Notes: a model not told the origin generated them from the sequence alone. Counted from the first letter of the stretch, positions 18,496 through 27,981 are shown. The stretch: DNA of 35,592 nt from Candidatus Methanoperedens sp. (GCA_021409285.1 JAGFND010000013.1:1-35592); one strand, 5' to 3'. Made by a program: numbers and translations.

Positions 18496-18561
18496 ATGGA
18501 TATTGAGATTGATGAAGAAACAAAAAGAAAAGCCACAAAATGCCAGAAAAGAACTATATAA
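18496..18561 (+). pseudogene. Tiny 21-codon frame, possible truncated gene
   Basis: ATG to TAA encodes MDIEIDEETKRKATKCQKR followed by TI. The opening looks like a genuine protein start with acidic and basic residues and one cysteine, but it stops at once and no SD is obvious. It may be the 5' remnant of a small cysteine-containing protein next to the hairpin repeats. Confidence is low. Confidence 0.25.
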
Positions 18562-18578
18562 TCGCTATAAGATATAAC

Positions 18579-20183
18579 CTAATTCAATTTCAATTCAAAT
18601 CCGATGATAGGATGCTCAAGCCAGAAATTCGAGATGACCTCTGGATGTATTTCCCCGAAAACTCCTTTTCTCTCTCCATTAATTATTATATCAGCGCGCC
18701 TTCCTTCAATGAATGCCGGATCCTGTGATGCTGCAACCTCATATTCTATACGTCTTTCTCTCATAATGGCATTCACAACAGCCTGGATCTCGGTGAAATT
18801 TGCTTGCGGATGGATGGTCAAAGCTCCAAGGTGCTGATTCGTTCTGCAGAAATGGACAACCTCTCCCACCTCAAAGATACGCTGTGGAAGCTCACGATGC
18901 TTGTTTATTGAAAGTATCTCAAGGAGATTGGGTAAAATATTAGGACGCACTATTGTATGATCTTCACTTATCGGATACAATATATGGGTGATGCCATCTG
19001 CTTTTTCTCTTCGCATCAAATCAAATTGTACAACTTCATTTGTTAGAGTAAAAGGCATGACTTCAAAATAACCAAGGCCCACCATTATTTCATTTATTGA
19101 ATCCCTGAGTTTTGAGGCCGGATGAGTTTTGCCCGCAGTCGAAGTGCCCGGAAGTTCGGGTTTTATTTCATCGAATCCATATGCGATCGCTATGTCCTCC
19201 AAAAGGTCGCAGTTATGAAGGATATCGGAACGGTAAGCTGGCACAGCGACTTCGATATAATCGCCTGAAACGCTTGCTCCATATCTCATCATATGGAGAC
19301 AGGATATTATCCTATCTTCTGTGAGTTTAAGGCCGATAAGTTCCTCTACATCTCTTTTCGTTATCCTCATCATCTTTGGCTCAAGATGGGGTGTCTTTTC
19401 TTTTTCATTAATGACAACGGATTCTATCTTCCCTCCGCGCTCAGCAAGAGATGCCACAACGATATTTAATGCAATTGATACAGCAGATCTGTCAAGTCCT
19501 GTGATCTCGATGAACAGGTCTTTTGTCTCTTCAGTCACCCGCGATATCTCGCCGTTTATTATTGGCGGGAATGAAAGGACATTGCCATTCGCATCCATGA
19601 TGAGTGGAAATTTATCAAATTTCTCCAGGATGAAAGCAAATTTTATCCCTTTTGGATGTTTTTCAAGGATATCTCTCATGCTCAAAGGCTCTTTAAGATC
19701 CAGAGGAATGAACTTAAAATTTGGATCTTGCGCTATATATTTGAAAGGGGGTTTAATTTTTCCAAGGTCATGAACCCCTATTGAAACTTTTCTCCTGTTC
19801 CTGCCAACTGCCCAGTGTAGTGATTCCTGAAGTGCCATTAACGATTCGATGCTGCGTGAATTAAAATTCATCCCCCGTACCACTGCACAGGCAATCTGTG
19901 GGCGGATATTCATGATCTCCTTGTCTTTCATCACATTGACCCCGGAGGTTGTGACTTTGAAATCCCTCGATCCCGTTTCTATGTCAAGGAATCCTCTTAG
20001 CGCACGCGCCACTCCTTCGGTACTATACATGTCAGGTCTATTCGGGAAGAACTCGATATCAACATGGTCATCTTCTATTCGCTCAATATCGCACCCCATC
20101 ATCGGGATGCGTTTAATTACTGTATCTTTATCGATTCCTGAAAGCTCCTCGAGGTCATCATAATAAAGGGTAATAACTGGCAT
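18579..20183 (-). CDS. pheT: Phenylalanyl-tRNA synthetase beta subunit
   Basis: The beta chain of the heterotetrameric PheRS charges tRNA-Phe together with PheS, which is not in this window. The archaeal-type chain of 534 residues begins MPVITLYYDDLEELSGIDKD and has FFPNRPDMYSTEGVARALRG (B1 domain), the B3/B4 editing region, the B5 domain (ITKRDVEELIGLKL) and YFEVMPFTLTNEVV with RIFEVGEVV near the C-terminus. The ATG at 20183 is chosen over a GTG at 20192 because GGTGATC, complementary to the 16S 3' end, lies 6 nt upstream and covers that GTG. The stop is TAG. The gene appears intact. Confidence 0.95.
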   Translation of the reverse strand: MPVITLYYDDLEELSGIDKDTVIKRIPMMGCDIERIEDDHVDIEFFPNRPDMYSTEGVARALRGFLDIETGSRDFKVTTSGVNVMKDKEIMNIRPQIACAVVRGMNFNSRSIESLMALQESLHWAVGRNRRKVSIGVHDLGKIKPPFKYIAQDPNFKFIPLDLKEPLSMRDILEKHPKGIKFAFILEKFDKFPLIMDANGNVLSFPPIINGEISRVTEETKDLFIEITGLDRSAVSIALNIVVASLAERGGKIESVVINEKEKTPHLEPKMMRITKRDVEELIGLKLTEDRIISCLHMMRYGASVSGDYIEVAVPAYRSDILHNCDLLEDIAIAYGFDEIKPELPGTSTAGKTHPASKLRDSINEIMVGLGYFEVMPFTLTNEVVQFDLMRREKADGITHILYPISEDHTIVRPNILPNLLEILSINKHRELPQRIFEVGEVVHFCRTNQHLGALTIHPQANFTEIQAVVNAIMRERRIEYEVAASQDPAFIEGRRADIIINGERKGVFGEIHPEVISNFWLEHPIIGFELKLN

Positions 20184-20414
20184 TCTGATCACCCGAAAAA
20201 TGAGCGGATGATATATTAATTATTCTGTTTATTGAAATCAGGATTGAAATCAAAAGCCCAAATAGCAAAAATAAGATAATAGCAGTTTATATTTTGAAAT
20301 AAAGTATTAATTAACAATAAAAAACCATAATAAAACTCACCAAAGATAAAAAAATCAAAAAATGAATAAAATTATCGAGACATTTATACGGGCAGGGGAC
20401 GGAGATAATTTATA

Positions 20415-20564
20415 ATGCTTGAAACTTCTGAAGAAAGAGTACGATTATTAAAAGCAGGGATTTTCGGAAAAACCATAGAAAGGCTTTATTTAATAGGCAA
20501 TAATTTTAAAGTAGTAAACTATTCAACCGCAAGGTCTTCAATCAAAAAAAAAAAGGGATACTAA
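20415..20564 (+). CDS. Small basic protein preceding truD
   Basis: 49 codons starting MLETSEERVRLLKAGIFGKT and ending SSIKKKKGY. GGAG lies about 10 nt before the ATG and a TATA-like TTTATA is about 45 bp upstream. Similar short LETSEERVxLLKAG proteins occur in Methanosarcinales as far as I recall, but no function is known. Its frame crosses a run of 11 A (20544-20554) and stops immediately after. One extra A would carry it straight into the truD frame, which has no conventional start codon of its own. It may therefore be a separate small protein, or the N-terminal part of a fusion made by slippage. Confidence 0.6.
   Translation: MLETSEERVRLLKAGIFGKTIERLYLIGNNFKVVNYSTARSSIKKKKGY
20544..20554 (+). 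promoter_or_regulatory. A11 slippage run at the small-gene/truD junction
   Basis: Eleven consecutive A residues sit in the last codons of the 49-codon gene. Gain of one A in the DNA or transcript would change the reading from KKKKGY-stop to KKKKGILINSDNTIG and join both frames. Runs of this length are known to favour polymerase slippage and are also common sequencing-error sites. Confidence 0.45.
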
Positions 20565-21847
20565 TTAATTCGGATAATACTATCGGCATTAATCTATATT
20601 ACTCAAAAACCCCGGGGCTTGGAGGCCGTATACGAAGTGAGATCGATGATTTCCATGTCGAGGAGCTCACGAAAAGGTCTGAAACAACGAACGGGAAGTA
20701 CCTTATTGTTGAGCTTACAAAACGCAACTGGGACACACATCACCTCATGAAAGAACTCTCAAAGATAATGAGAGTAAGCCAGAACAGGTTCGGCTGGGCT
20801 GGCACCAAAGATAAGCGTGCCATCACAAAACAGAAAATAAGCATCTGGGACATATCCGAGAAAGAGCTTGGAAGAGTGCGATTAAAGGACGTTGAGCTAA
20901 AAGTTGTTGGGCGCTCTAACAGGAAAATAAGCCTTGGTGACCTGTGGGGAAATCATTTCAATATTACCATTCGTGAAATTGTATCATCAGTTGATGAAAC
21001 TCTGGTCAGGGTGAAGGCTACAACTGAAGAGCTAAATAAGGGTGTGCCGAACTTTTTTGGTGTCCAGAGGTTCGGAGAAAATAGACCAGTCACGCATGTT
21101 GTCGGTGAGGCCATCGTAAAGGGAAATTTCAAGGATGCTGCACTCATATATATTTCCAGGCCTTTTCCGGATGAGGCAGAGGATATACAGAAAGCGCGCC
21201 AGTTTGTCATGGATACTGGTGATTTCAAAGAAGGATTGAAAATGTATCCCATGCGCCTTCAGTTCGAGAAGGCAATGATGAATCACCTCATTGCCCATCC
21301 TGATGATCACGCAGGAGCTTTCAGGGTATTATCACCCAATTTGCAGAAGATGTTCCTGCATGCATATCAATCATATATATTCAATCTTATCCTTTCAAAG
21401 CGCATTAGCTATGGACTTTCAATAAACGAAGCTTATGACGGGGACATCGTTTGTTTCAAGAACGAAATGGGATTGCCTGATACTTCGCGCCTCCAGAAAG
21501 TCACATCTGGCAATTCATCCGGGATAAACAATTTGATAAAGAGGGGACGGGCATTCGTCACGGCGCCTCTTGTGGGTTATGAAAATCTGTTCGCAGGAGG
21601 CACACCTGGAGATATTGAAAAAAAAATTGTCGCTGAACTTAAGATAGATACTGAAGGTTTTAGGGTCCCTGCCAGGCCAGAACTAGCCTCAAAAGGGCTT
21701 CGCAGGGAGATCACCCTTCATTTTAGGCTTGAATTCAGTGTGGCAGATGATGAGATCAATACAGGACGATCAAAAGCAATGTTAAGTTTCTCATTGCCAA
21801 AAGGCAGTTATGCGACCACGATCTTGCGTGAATATATGAAGAAATAA
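20558..21847 (+). CDS. truD: tRNA pseudouridine synthase TruD (no canonical start codon)
   Basis: Isomerises U13 (and in archaea possibly other sites) of tRNA to pseudouridine. The catalytic motif GWAGTKDKRAITKQ carries the active-site Asp about 85 residues in. EIDDFHVEEL and NFFGVQRFGENRPVTH are further TruD motifs, and a TRUD insertion domain follows. The first ATG in frame (20747) lies after essential motifs, so the true start must be upstream, but the frame from 20510 to 20747 contains no ATG, GTG or TTG. The coordinate given starts at an ATA codon that yields 429 residues, the usual archaeal length. A frameshift in the poly-A run or a non-standard start is required. Confidence 0.9.
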   Translation: MLINSDNTIGINLYYSKTPGLGGRIRSEIDDFHVEELTKRSETTNGKYLIVELTKRNWDTHHLMKELSKIMRVSQNRFGWAGTKDKRAITKQKISIWDISEKELGRVRLKDVELKVVGRSNRKISLGDLWGNHFNITIREIVSSVDETLVRVKATTEELNKGVPNFFGVQRFGENRPVTHVVGEAIVKGNFKDAALIYISRPFPDEAEDIQKARQFVMDTGDFKEGLKMYPMRLQFEKAMMNHLIAHPDDHAGAFRVLSPNLQKMFLHAYQSYIFNLILSKRISYGLSINEAYDGDIVCFKNEMGLPDTSRLQKVTSGNSSGINNLIKRGRAFVTAPLVGYENLFAGGTPGDIEKKIVAELKIDTEGFRVPARPELASKGLRREITLHFRLEFSVADDEINTGRSKAMLSFSLPKGSYATTILREYMKK

Positions 21848-21942
21848 CATGCATTTCATTCTGGAATATGAACATCTTGCTAAATTAATTTCAATCATGG
21901 ATACTTTAATAAAGAGGATTATTACTGAAAGCTCCCTGTTCA

Positions 21943-24273
21943 ATGGATGATATTCTTCATATTAAAAAAATCTATAGTTTAGAAAAATTCACACGGAATG
22001 CTGACCTCATTGTAGACGCCTTAAGAGACATACTGGGAAAGAAAAAACAAGAAGAGAACTTATGTTCATACAGTATCCGATCATCCAGACATCATAAAAG
22101 CATTACCCTTGACTGCAAAAATTGCAGACCTGGCAGAGCTTCTATAACAGATCATATTTGCCGTGAGAATATATTTAAGATCCTGATCTCGCAGCCTGTT
22201 GTTGACCGCCTTGTTCTCTCGCACCTTTATGAAAGAGATTATGAGATGGAAGATCTGGAATTCCTGTATATGCTTTCAAGATTCATCGACGGCATCCAGA
22301 TATATAAGAATGCATATATTGGAGATGATTGCGAAAAATATTCGGGAGAATGGAATAAATATATACAATCAGTCCTTGATGCAAGCATTTCAGACCCGGT
22401 AAAAGCATATCTTGACCTCAAGTCCATGATAAGGAGTTTGCAGAAATGCGAGGAACCTTTTGATATTGACTATGAAGCCTGCAAAGTCAAATTCAACCAG
22501 GTGCTTGAAAACATGATCTCATGTGTTCCACAGCTTGCACAAAAGATCAAAGAAATTAACAATAGACCCAGTTCATATTATTATGAAACTGTTATAAAAT
22601 CCCTGGTAAGACCTCGTTTCTCTTCATCGCGGATTTATGCCTCTCCTCCTTCAAATACTGAATTTCTTGAAAGCTATGAGGTGCAAAGAAAGACCGGCAG
22701 GATCATGCTGATCAGTATTTATAAGTTTACGGACAGGCCGGAAAGCCTGTATTTTTCCACTCCTGCTGAATATAACATGCGGCCAATAGAATTGGAGATC
22801 ATTGAAGCTGTCAGGAAAAAAATGATAAAGCACAGGCCAAATGACCTTAATTTCTCAGATCCTGCCAATTCAAGAGAATATTTCAGAAGGCTTGGAAAGC
22901 AGATGCTTGGAGAAGAAACACGTTTGATGTATATAAACCTCACTCCTGATGAGATAAATTTTTTCTCTGACATCCTTGCTAAATACACAACAGGTCTGGG
23001 TATACTGGAGGATATACTATCGGATGAAAGTGTGACCGATGTCTATGTGAATGCTCCTATTGATATAAATCCCGTACATATCGTAGTTGATGGCGAAGAA
23101 TGTCTCTCGAACATCTATCTATCCCAGGATGATACCGATTCAATGATCACGCGTTTCAGGGCAATAAGCGGCAGACCTTTCGGGGAGGCAAATCCTGTTC
23201 TGGATATGGATCTTGCTGAATTCAGGACACGCGTTTCTGTAATCGGGGATCCTTTATCAGCAGGTGGTCTTGCGTATGCATTCAGGAAGCATGCAACGAA
23301 TCCATGGACCCTGCCTAAACTCATAAACACAGGTTCAATGACACCTCTTGCTGCTGGTCTGTTGAGTTTCCTGATCGACGGCCAGTCATCCATTCTTGTT
23401 GCAGGTGGAGTTGGCGCCGGAAAAACATCGTTACTTGCAGCTATGCTTCTTGAAATACCACAGAAATACCGGATATTGACCATTGAGGATACACCTGAGC
23501 TGCCAATCGAGAACTTACAGAAACTGGGATGGAAAATACAGGGAATGAATACTAAATCCGCTGTCGGTGGATCTCATGCTGAGATTGCTCCTGATATGGC
23601 GCTTCGCGCAGCACTGCGAATGGGCAATTCAACACTTGTACTTGGCGAAGTAAGAGGACCTGAAGTAAAGGTTTTGTATGAAGCGATGCAGGTTGGTGCT
23701 GCCGGAAATTCTGTGATCGGGACAATTCATGGGGCCTCAACCAGAGCTGTCTTCGAAAGGATCGTTAACAGTCTTGGAGTTCCTGCACCATCTTTCAGGG
23801 CGACTGAAGTGGTTGTGGTATGCCAGAATGTAAGAGTAAGCGGAACGATGCGAAAGAAAAAAAGAGTAGTGCAGATAGCTGAAGTGACAGGGGGTGTATG
23901 GGAAGAAAAGCCAGATTCTGACGATATTTTCCGTGATATCATGTTATTTGAGCCATCTTCGGACGAGATAGCAGCGACTGACCTCCTGGATAAAGGACAG
24001 TCTGAACTTGTGAACAAGATAGCCCACAAATGGGGCATGAACATTGATGATGCACTCCTGAATATCAGGATGAGGGCCATGATTAAGGAGACCCTCGCAA
24101 ATGTCGGTATAGAACATCCACGATTCGTGGAAGCGGATATGGTGGGGAGAGCTAATAACATGTTCTGGTATTACCAGGAAAAAATGACGGATAAAGACGG
24201 AAAAGTGGACTTTCAGGAAGTATATGAAAGATGGATGGCCTGGTACAGTGATTTTGTTGAAAAAAATAAGTGA
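21943..24273 (+). CDS. Type II/IV secretion or archaeal type IV pilus ATPase (TadA/VirB11-like)
   Basis: A cytoplasmic hexameric ATPase that powers pilus or archaellum-like assembly. The 776 residues contain a long N-terminal part (1-330) with a cysteine pair (DCKNCRPG). A linker DESVTDVYVNAPIDINP follows. The ATPase core has Walker A GGVGAGKTS (about 488-496), the Asp box EDTPELP and Walker B-like LVLGEVRGPE (about 565-574), and the histidine box IGTIHGAS follows. It is longer than ArlI (about 550), as in other Methanosarcinales members. It overlaps the downstream TadC-like gene's possible GTG start, so they form one operon with the two pilin-like genes. Confidence 0.9.
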   Translation: MDDILHIKKIYSLEKFTRNADLIVDALRDILGKKKQEENLCSYSIRSSRHHKSITLDCKNCRPGRASITDHICRENIFKILISQPVVDRLVLSHLYERDYEMEDLEFLYMLSRFIDGIQIYKNAYIGDDCEKYSGEWNKYIQSVLDASISDPVKAYLDLKSMIRSLQKCEEPFDIDYEACKVKFNQVLENMISCVPQLAQKIKEINNRPSSYYYETVIKSLVRPRFSSSRIYASPPSNTEFLESYEVQRKTGRIMLISIYKFTDRPESLYFSTPAEYNMRPIELEIIEAVRKKMIKHRPNDLNFSDPANSREYFRRLGKQMLGEETRLMYINLTPDEINFFSDILAKYTTGLGILEDILSDESVTDVYVNAPIDINPVHIVVDGEECLSNIYLSQDDTDSMITRFRAISGRPFGEANPVLDMDLAEFRTRVSVIGDPLSAGGLAYAFRKHATNPWTLPKLINTGSMTPLAAGLLSFLIDGQSSILVAGGVGAGKTSLLAAMLLEIPQKYRILTIEDTPELPIENLQKLGWKIQGMNTKSAVGGSHAEIAPDMALRAALRMGNSTLVLGEVRGPEVKVLYEAMQVGAAGNSVIGTIHGASTRAVFERIVNSLGVPAPSFRATEVVVVCQNVRVSGTMRKKKRVVQIAEVTGGVWEEKPDSDDIFRDIMLFEPSSDEIAATDLLDKGQSELVNKIAHKWGMNIDDALLNIRMRAMIKETLANVGIEHPRFVEADMVGRANNMFWYYQEKMTDKDGKVDFQEVYERWMAWYSDFVEKNK

Positions 24274-24281
24274 GATCATAT

Positions 24282-26225
24282 ATGGATGAGTATCAGAACT
24301 GGTATTGCCGGGCGTGTAAGGTCGCAGCAAAACATTTTAGCTGGATCGCCGGAGACATTGAGGAATTCAAGAAAAAAAGCCAGAGAACTGTGAGCCGGGA
24401 GTTTCTGGATTCACTGAATTTTGCTGGATTTGAGATAGAGCCATGGGAAGTGCATTTACTTGCTTATTCTGGTTCTCTGGTCGTGTTTTTCCTGCTCCTT
24501 GATCTGGATATCATCCTTTTAAGCATCGCCTCTTATGAAAAGACATCTATTCTGGTAGCTGCGGTATGTACTGTGTTCATCCCCTTTTCATGTATGATAT
24601 ATCTTTCTGAATATCCGAAATTCCATGCGAAATTCATGAAGATACGATCGCTTGGCGATATACCTGAGATTCAGAGCTATATCGTGATGTCGATGAAACT
24701 TGTGCCAAATATGGAGCGTGCGATAACGTTTGCGGCAGAATATTCCAGAAAGCCTCTGGCAAAAGACCTGAAAAAACTTATCTGGGATATCCATATACGT
24801 GTCTACAGCAGTACAGATGAGGCTCTTATTGCTTTTGCGAACCAGTGGGGGAAGAACAGTGAATATTTCAAACGTTCGCTGCATCTTATCAAGAGTTCAA
24901 CAAATGAACCTGATGAAGCCCAGAGGATAATGACCTTGAACAAGTCGCTTGATATTGTTCTTGATGGAACAAGAACTATGATGGACGGATTTGCGGCAAG
25001 GCTCAGATCACCCACATATATTCTTTATTCTATATTCATACTTATTCCACTTGCCCTTGTAGCATTGATACCCGCTTTAAGTATTGTGGGTATCAGGATA
25101 AATACGATAACTTTTATCCTGATATATGATATTTTTCTTCCTCTTGCGACTTTTATTTATTCCGAACATATCTTGCTCAAACGTCCAGCTGCTTTTTCTC
25201 CCCCTGCGATATCTGATAAACATCCTGCGCTCTCGAATATGCCAATGATTAAAAGAATATATGTCGCTGCTGCAATAGTGGCTGCTGCTGTTATTGGATC
25301 ATCAGGACTTATTTTGCTGTATTCAGGTAATCCTTTTGACATAATATCTCAGGAAGCAATGACAGGGCTTGTGCCTGTTACTTTTCCGATAATCTGGTCT
25401 CTAACTGCACTTATCACCGTATACTGCTTTGGAGTCTATATCCCCTATAAGAAAATACGCGATGATATAAAGCAAATTGAAAGTGAGTTCGCTGATGCCC
25501 TTTTCATTCTTGGAAGACGGATATCAGAAGGAAAATCAGCAGAGGAAGCCTTTGCTTATACATCAGGCACTATGAAAGGAACAAGGATCAGTGAAACGCT
25601 TGGTAATGTTGCTAGAAATCTCACAAGTATGAGAACAACACTTCATGACGCTATTTTCGATGAGGAATATGGAGCTTTCAAGGACATTTATTCTGATCGA
25701 ATACAGACAACGATGAAACTCTTTACTCAAAGCGTTCATAAAAGCCAGGAAGCTGCGGGGATGGCCATAATAAAACTTGCAGACCATTTAAAGGAACTGG
25801 AAGAAGTTGAGACTAATATTAGACGCTCGCTTTATGATGTGACATCGACCATGAGGTCAACGGCAATGATCTTTGCACCGCTTATAGGCGGCGTGACCCT
25901 TGCACTATCTGAGGTCATACAGAAAATCCTTATGAATATCGCAAAGGAATCACGGCTCTTGCCTGAAGAGATACAGATCGGGGATCTGATGAAACAGGCC
26001 GGGACTGCAATGAACCAGAGCATCCCTCCTGATATTTTTCTTCTTGTTATAGGGATATATATGGTCATGTTAGTGATAATCCTTACAAGATTTGCAGGAG
26101 GAATCGAATATGGCGGAGATAAGCCTCAGTTGATGTATGATATTGGGCAGATGATACCGGTATCGATTATGGTGTTCACGATAACAACTATTGTATCAAG
26201 GGTGATGTTCAAGGCTATAATATAA
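24282..26225 (+). CDS. TadC/GspF-like pilus membrane platform protein
   Basis: The membrane partner of the ATPase just upstream. It has about 647 residues with two T2SSF-type domains (roughly 100-240 and 405-550), each a helical bundle followed by hydrophobic spans. Membrane segments include SGSLVVFFLLLDLDIILLSI, YSIFILIPLALVALIPALSI and LLVIGIYMVMLVIILTRF. The ISEGKSAEEAFAYTSG stretch is typical of the GspF fold. The ATG at 24282 is preferred. A GTG at 24270 overlaps the ATPase stop and would add four residues. It anchors the assembly machine in the membrane. Confidence 0.88.
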   Translation: MDEYQNWYCRACKVAAKHFSWIAGDIEEFKKKSQRTVSREFLDSLNFAGFEIEPWEVHLLAYSGSLVVFFLLLDLDIILLSIASYEKTSILVAAVCTVFIPFSCMIYLSEYPKFHAKFMKIRSLGDIPEIQSYIVMSMKLVPNMERAITFAAEYSRKPLAKDLKKLIWDIHIRVYSSTDEALIAFANQWGKNSEYFKRSLHLIKSSTNEPDEAQRIMTLNKSLDIVLDGTRTMMDGFAARLRSPTYILYSIFILIPLALVALIPALSIVGIRINTITFILIYDIFLPLATFIYSEHILLKRPAAFSPPAISDKHPALSNMPMIKRIYVAAAIVAAAVIGSSGLILLYSGNPFDIISQEAMTGLVPVTFPIIWSLTALITVYCFGVYIPYKKIRDDIKQIESEFADALFILGRRISEGKSAEEAFAYTSGTMKGTRISETLGNVARNLTSMRTTLHDAIFDEEYGAFKDIYSDRIQTTMKLFTQSVHKSQEAAGMAIIKLADHLKELEEVETNIRRSLYDVTSTMRSTAMIFAPLIGGVTLALSEVIQKILMNIAKESRLLPEEIQIGDLMKQAGTAMNQSIPPDIFLLVIGIYMVMLVIILTRFAGGIEYGGDKPQLMYDIGQMIPVSIMVFTITTIVSRVMFKAII

Positions 26226-26288
26226 TGATGAATTCGCAGATATTCTTAAATATTCCAATATCTTTCACGGTGCAAAAATGGTGTTTTT

Positions 26289-26771
26289 ATGTTATATGAT
26301 AAATTCGAAAAAGATGAACGAGCAATTGAACTTCCGATCAATATCGTAGTAATGCTGGTCGTTGGCATGGCTGCTCTTGCGGCATTGCTGTCAATATTAC
26401 CAACTGCCAAACAAAACCTGAACGTCGATATCATAGAAATTTCTGTCGATAACAATGTTTCAAAAGGCAGCACTGCAAAGGTTGTTGGTGCAGGAGAACA
26501 TAATATTTCGGTAAAGGTTAAAGTATTCGATAAGAACAACAATCCAGTCCAGAAGTCAAGCGTTACTTTTAACGGAGGTGGCGGACTGGGAGCGAGTCAG
26601 ACCGATGATCTGGGTGAAGCTGTCATAAAACTCGGTCTGAATTCCGAAGGGACAAGCGTGACCATAAGACCGAACCAGCAGACCGCTGAGTTAAAGATGG
26701 TCGTTAAAGCTAACGGTTTCTACGACTATGAGGATGAACGGGCAGTTCTCCTGTATCAGACAAGAAAATAG
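26289..26771 (+). CDS. Pilin-like protein with Ig-like domain
   Basis: 160 residues. A short charged start (MLYDKFEKDERAIELP) leads into a single hydrophobic helix (INIVVMLVVGMAALAALLSI), the layout of type IV pilins and pseudopilins. The class III cleavage site is not canonical. DERA followed by IELP is the best candidate. The remainder is beta-rich and resembles an invasin/Big-1 type Ig domain (VKVFDKNNNPVQKSSVTFNG, then DDLGEAVIKL). It sits 63 bp after the TadC-like gene, so it is a likely structural subunit. The stop is TAG. Confidence 0.7.
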   Translation: MLYDKFEKDERAIELPINIVVMLVVGMAALAALLSILPTAKQNLNVDIIEISVDNNVSKGSTAKVVGAGEHNISVKVKVFDKNNNPVQKSSVTFNGGGGLGASQTDDLGEAVIKLGLNSEGTSVTIRPNQQTAELKMVVKANGFYDYEDERAVLLYQTRK

Positions 26772-26794
26772 ATCGAAATGATTGGCAGGAGATC

Positions 26795-27199
26795 GTGGCG
26801 ACTGGACTTCCCATAAAAATAGTAGTGCTAACCATAGTTGGTATGGTAGGTCTTGGAGCCATGCTCATGCTCATTAATAATAGCGAGAACATTATGCCAA
26901 GGCCGATGCATGCTGATATTTATGGTAATGAACTTGTTATATTGCCCACATCACCTGATGTGATCGAATGGAAAATCGAGGTATTAGCTTCCGGGGCGCC
27001 GGTGGAAAAAGCAAGCGTCGTCCTTTCAGGACTGGAGGCGGCTGCAATAAACAGGACGGATACAAAAGGAGAGACACTTATTTCTTTAAATAAAACCGAT
27101 CTCGTTCTGGACGCCAGCGAAGGATATCTCAAACTGGAGGTCAAGGCGCCGGGTTTCCAGGATTATTCAAATGATAATGCGATAAAAATCGTAAAATGA
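26795..27199 (+). CDS. Second pilin-like protein with Ig-like domain
   Basis: 134 residues if started at GTG 26795. The N-terminal helix GLPIKIVVLTIVGMVGLGAM parallels the preceding pilin-like protein, and the outer part (EWKIEVLASGAPVEKASVVL, then TDTKGETLISL) is again an Ig-like beta domain. The start is uncertain. GGAG lies only 3 nt before the GTG, and the frame is open further upstream as IDRNDWQEIV after the stop of the previous gene, resembling its charged pilin leader, but contains no standard start codon. The gene closes the operon and converges on the peroxiredoxin gene. Confidence 0.65.
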   Translation: MATGLPIKIVVLTIVGMVGLGAMLMLINNSENIMPRPMHADIYGNELVILPTSPDVIEWKIEVLASGAPVEKASVVLSGLEAAAINRTDTKGETLISLNKTDLVLDASEGYLKLEVKAPGFQDYSNDNAIKIVK

Positions 27200-27225
27200 T
27201 AAACAATTTGTGATTTATTTTGCCT

Positions 27226-27690
27226 TTAACCTTGTTTAGAATCTTCAAGAACCTTTATTATTTTCTCAATATCTGGAAGTTGTGCGATCGGGTAGACCTT
27301 AACAAACTCCACCTGCTGTTTTTCATCAATAATTATATTTGCTCTTTCAGAAAATCCTTCCTTTTCCCTGAATATGCCGAATAAATTCGCAATCTCACCA
27401 TGCGGCCAGAAATCAGAGAGGAGCCTTGTATTCTTAATACCGAGTTCTTTAGCCCAGGCTTTTTTCGATGGGACGGTATCCACGCTTATGCCCAGTGCAA
27501 CTGTGCCCAATTTCTCAAGAATCCCGTGATTCTTTTCAAGCGACTTCATCTGGTCTGCGCATACAGGTGTCCATGCAAGGGGATGGAAAGAAAGAAGAAC
27601 TCTTCTTCCTGTATACTGCGACAATTTCACCTTTTGTCCATCCTGATCGCTTAAAGTAAAATCCTTCGTCTTATCTCCTGTTTTAACCAT
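27226..27690 (-). CDS. Peroxiredoxin, AhpC/TSA family (BCP/AhpE-like)
   Basis: Reduces hydrogen peroxide and organic hydroperoxides with a peroxidatic cysteine, C44, in FHPLAWTPVCADQ (the family P-x3-T/S-x2-C motif). The start at 27690 gives 154 residues with AAGGAGG 9 nt upstream. A longer reading to 27723 adds a poor N-terminus. WPHGEIANLFGIFREKEGFS and ANIIIDEKQQV are conserved thiol-peroxidase segments. No second cysteine is present, so it is likely of the 1-Cys type or uses an external resolving thiol. Oxygen protection fits an anaerobe. Confidence 0.92.
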   Translation of the reverse strand: MVKTGDKTKDFTLSDQDGQKVKLSQYTGRRVLLSFHPLAWTPVCADQMKSLEKNHGILEKLGTVALGISVDTVPSKKAWAKELGIKNTRLLSDFWPHGEIANLFGIFREKEGFSERANIIIDEKQQVEFVKVYPIAQLPDIEKIIKVLEDSKQG

Positions 27691-27981
27691 ATTCAAATTC
27701 CTCCTTAATTTCCCGGATATCATGTTTGAAGTTTGAATTCATATATATTAAACATATCATCTTAAAACTGATTAAACTCAATTAATATTATTATTTTATA
27801 TGAATTAATATAGTCATATTGAGGCAAAAGTATAATAAGGGGTTCAACATATGAAGGTCGATAACTTTTGAGCGGAAAGTACTTAAAATATAGTGTTAAG
27901 TTATTATTTTGCTCTTAATTGTTCGATAAATGAATAATGAGGTTAATAAGAAAGAGCATTATACTTTTTCTGAAGTGAATT

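Noticed and set aside
20747-21847. TruD starting at the ATG at 20747
   Set aside because: It would omit conserved N-terminal TruD segments (LGGRIRSEIDDFHVEEL) that are present just upstream in the same frame.
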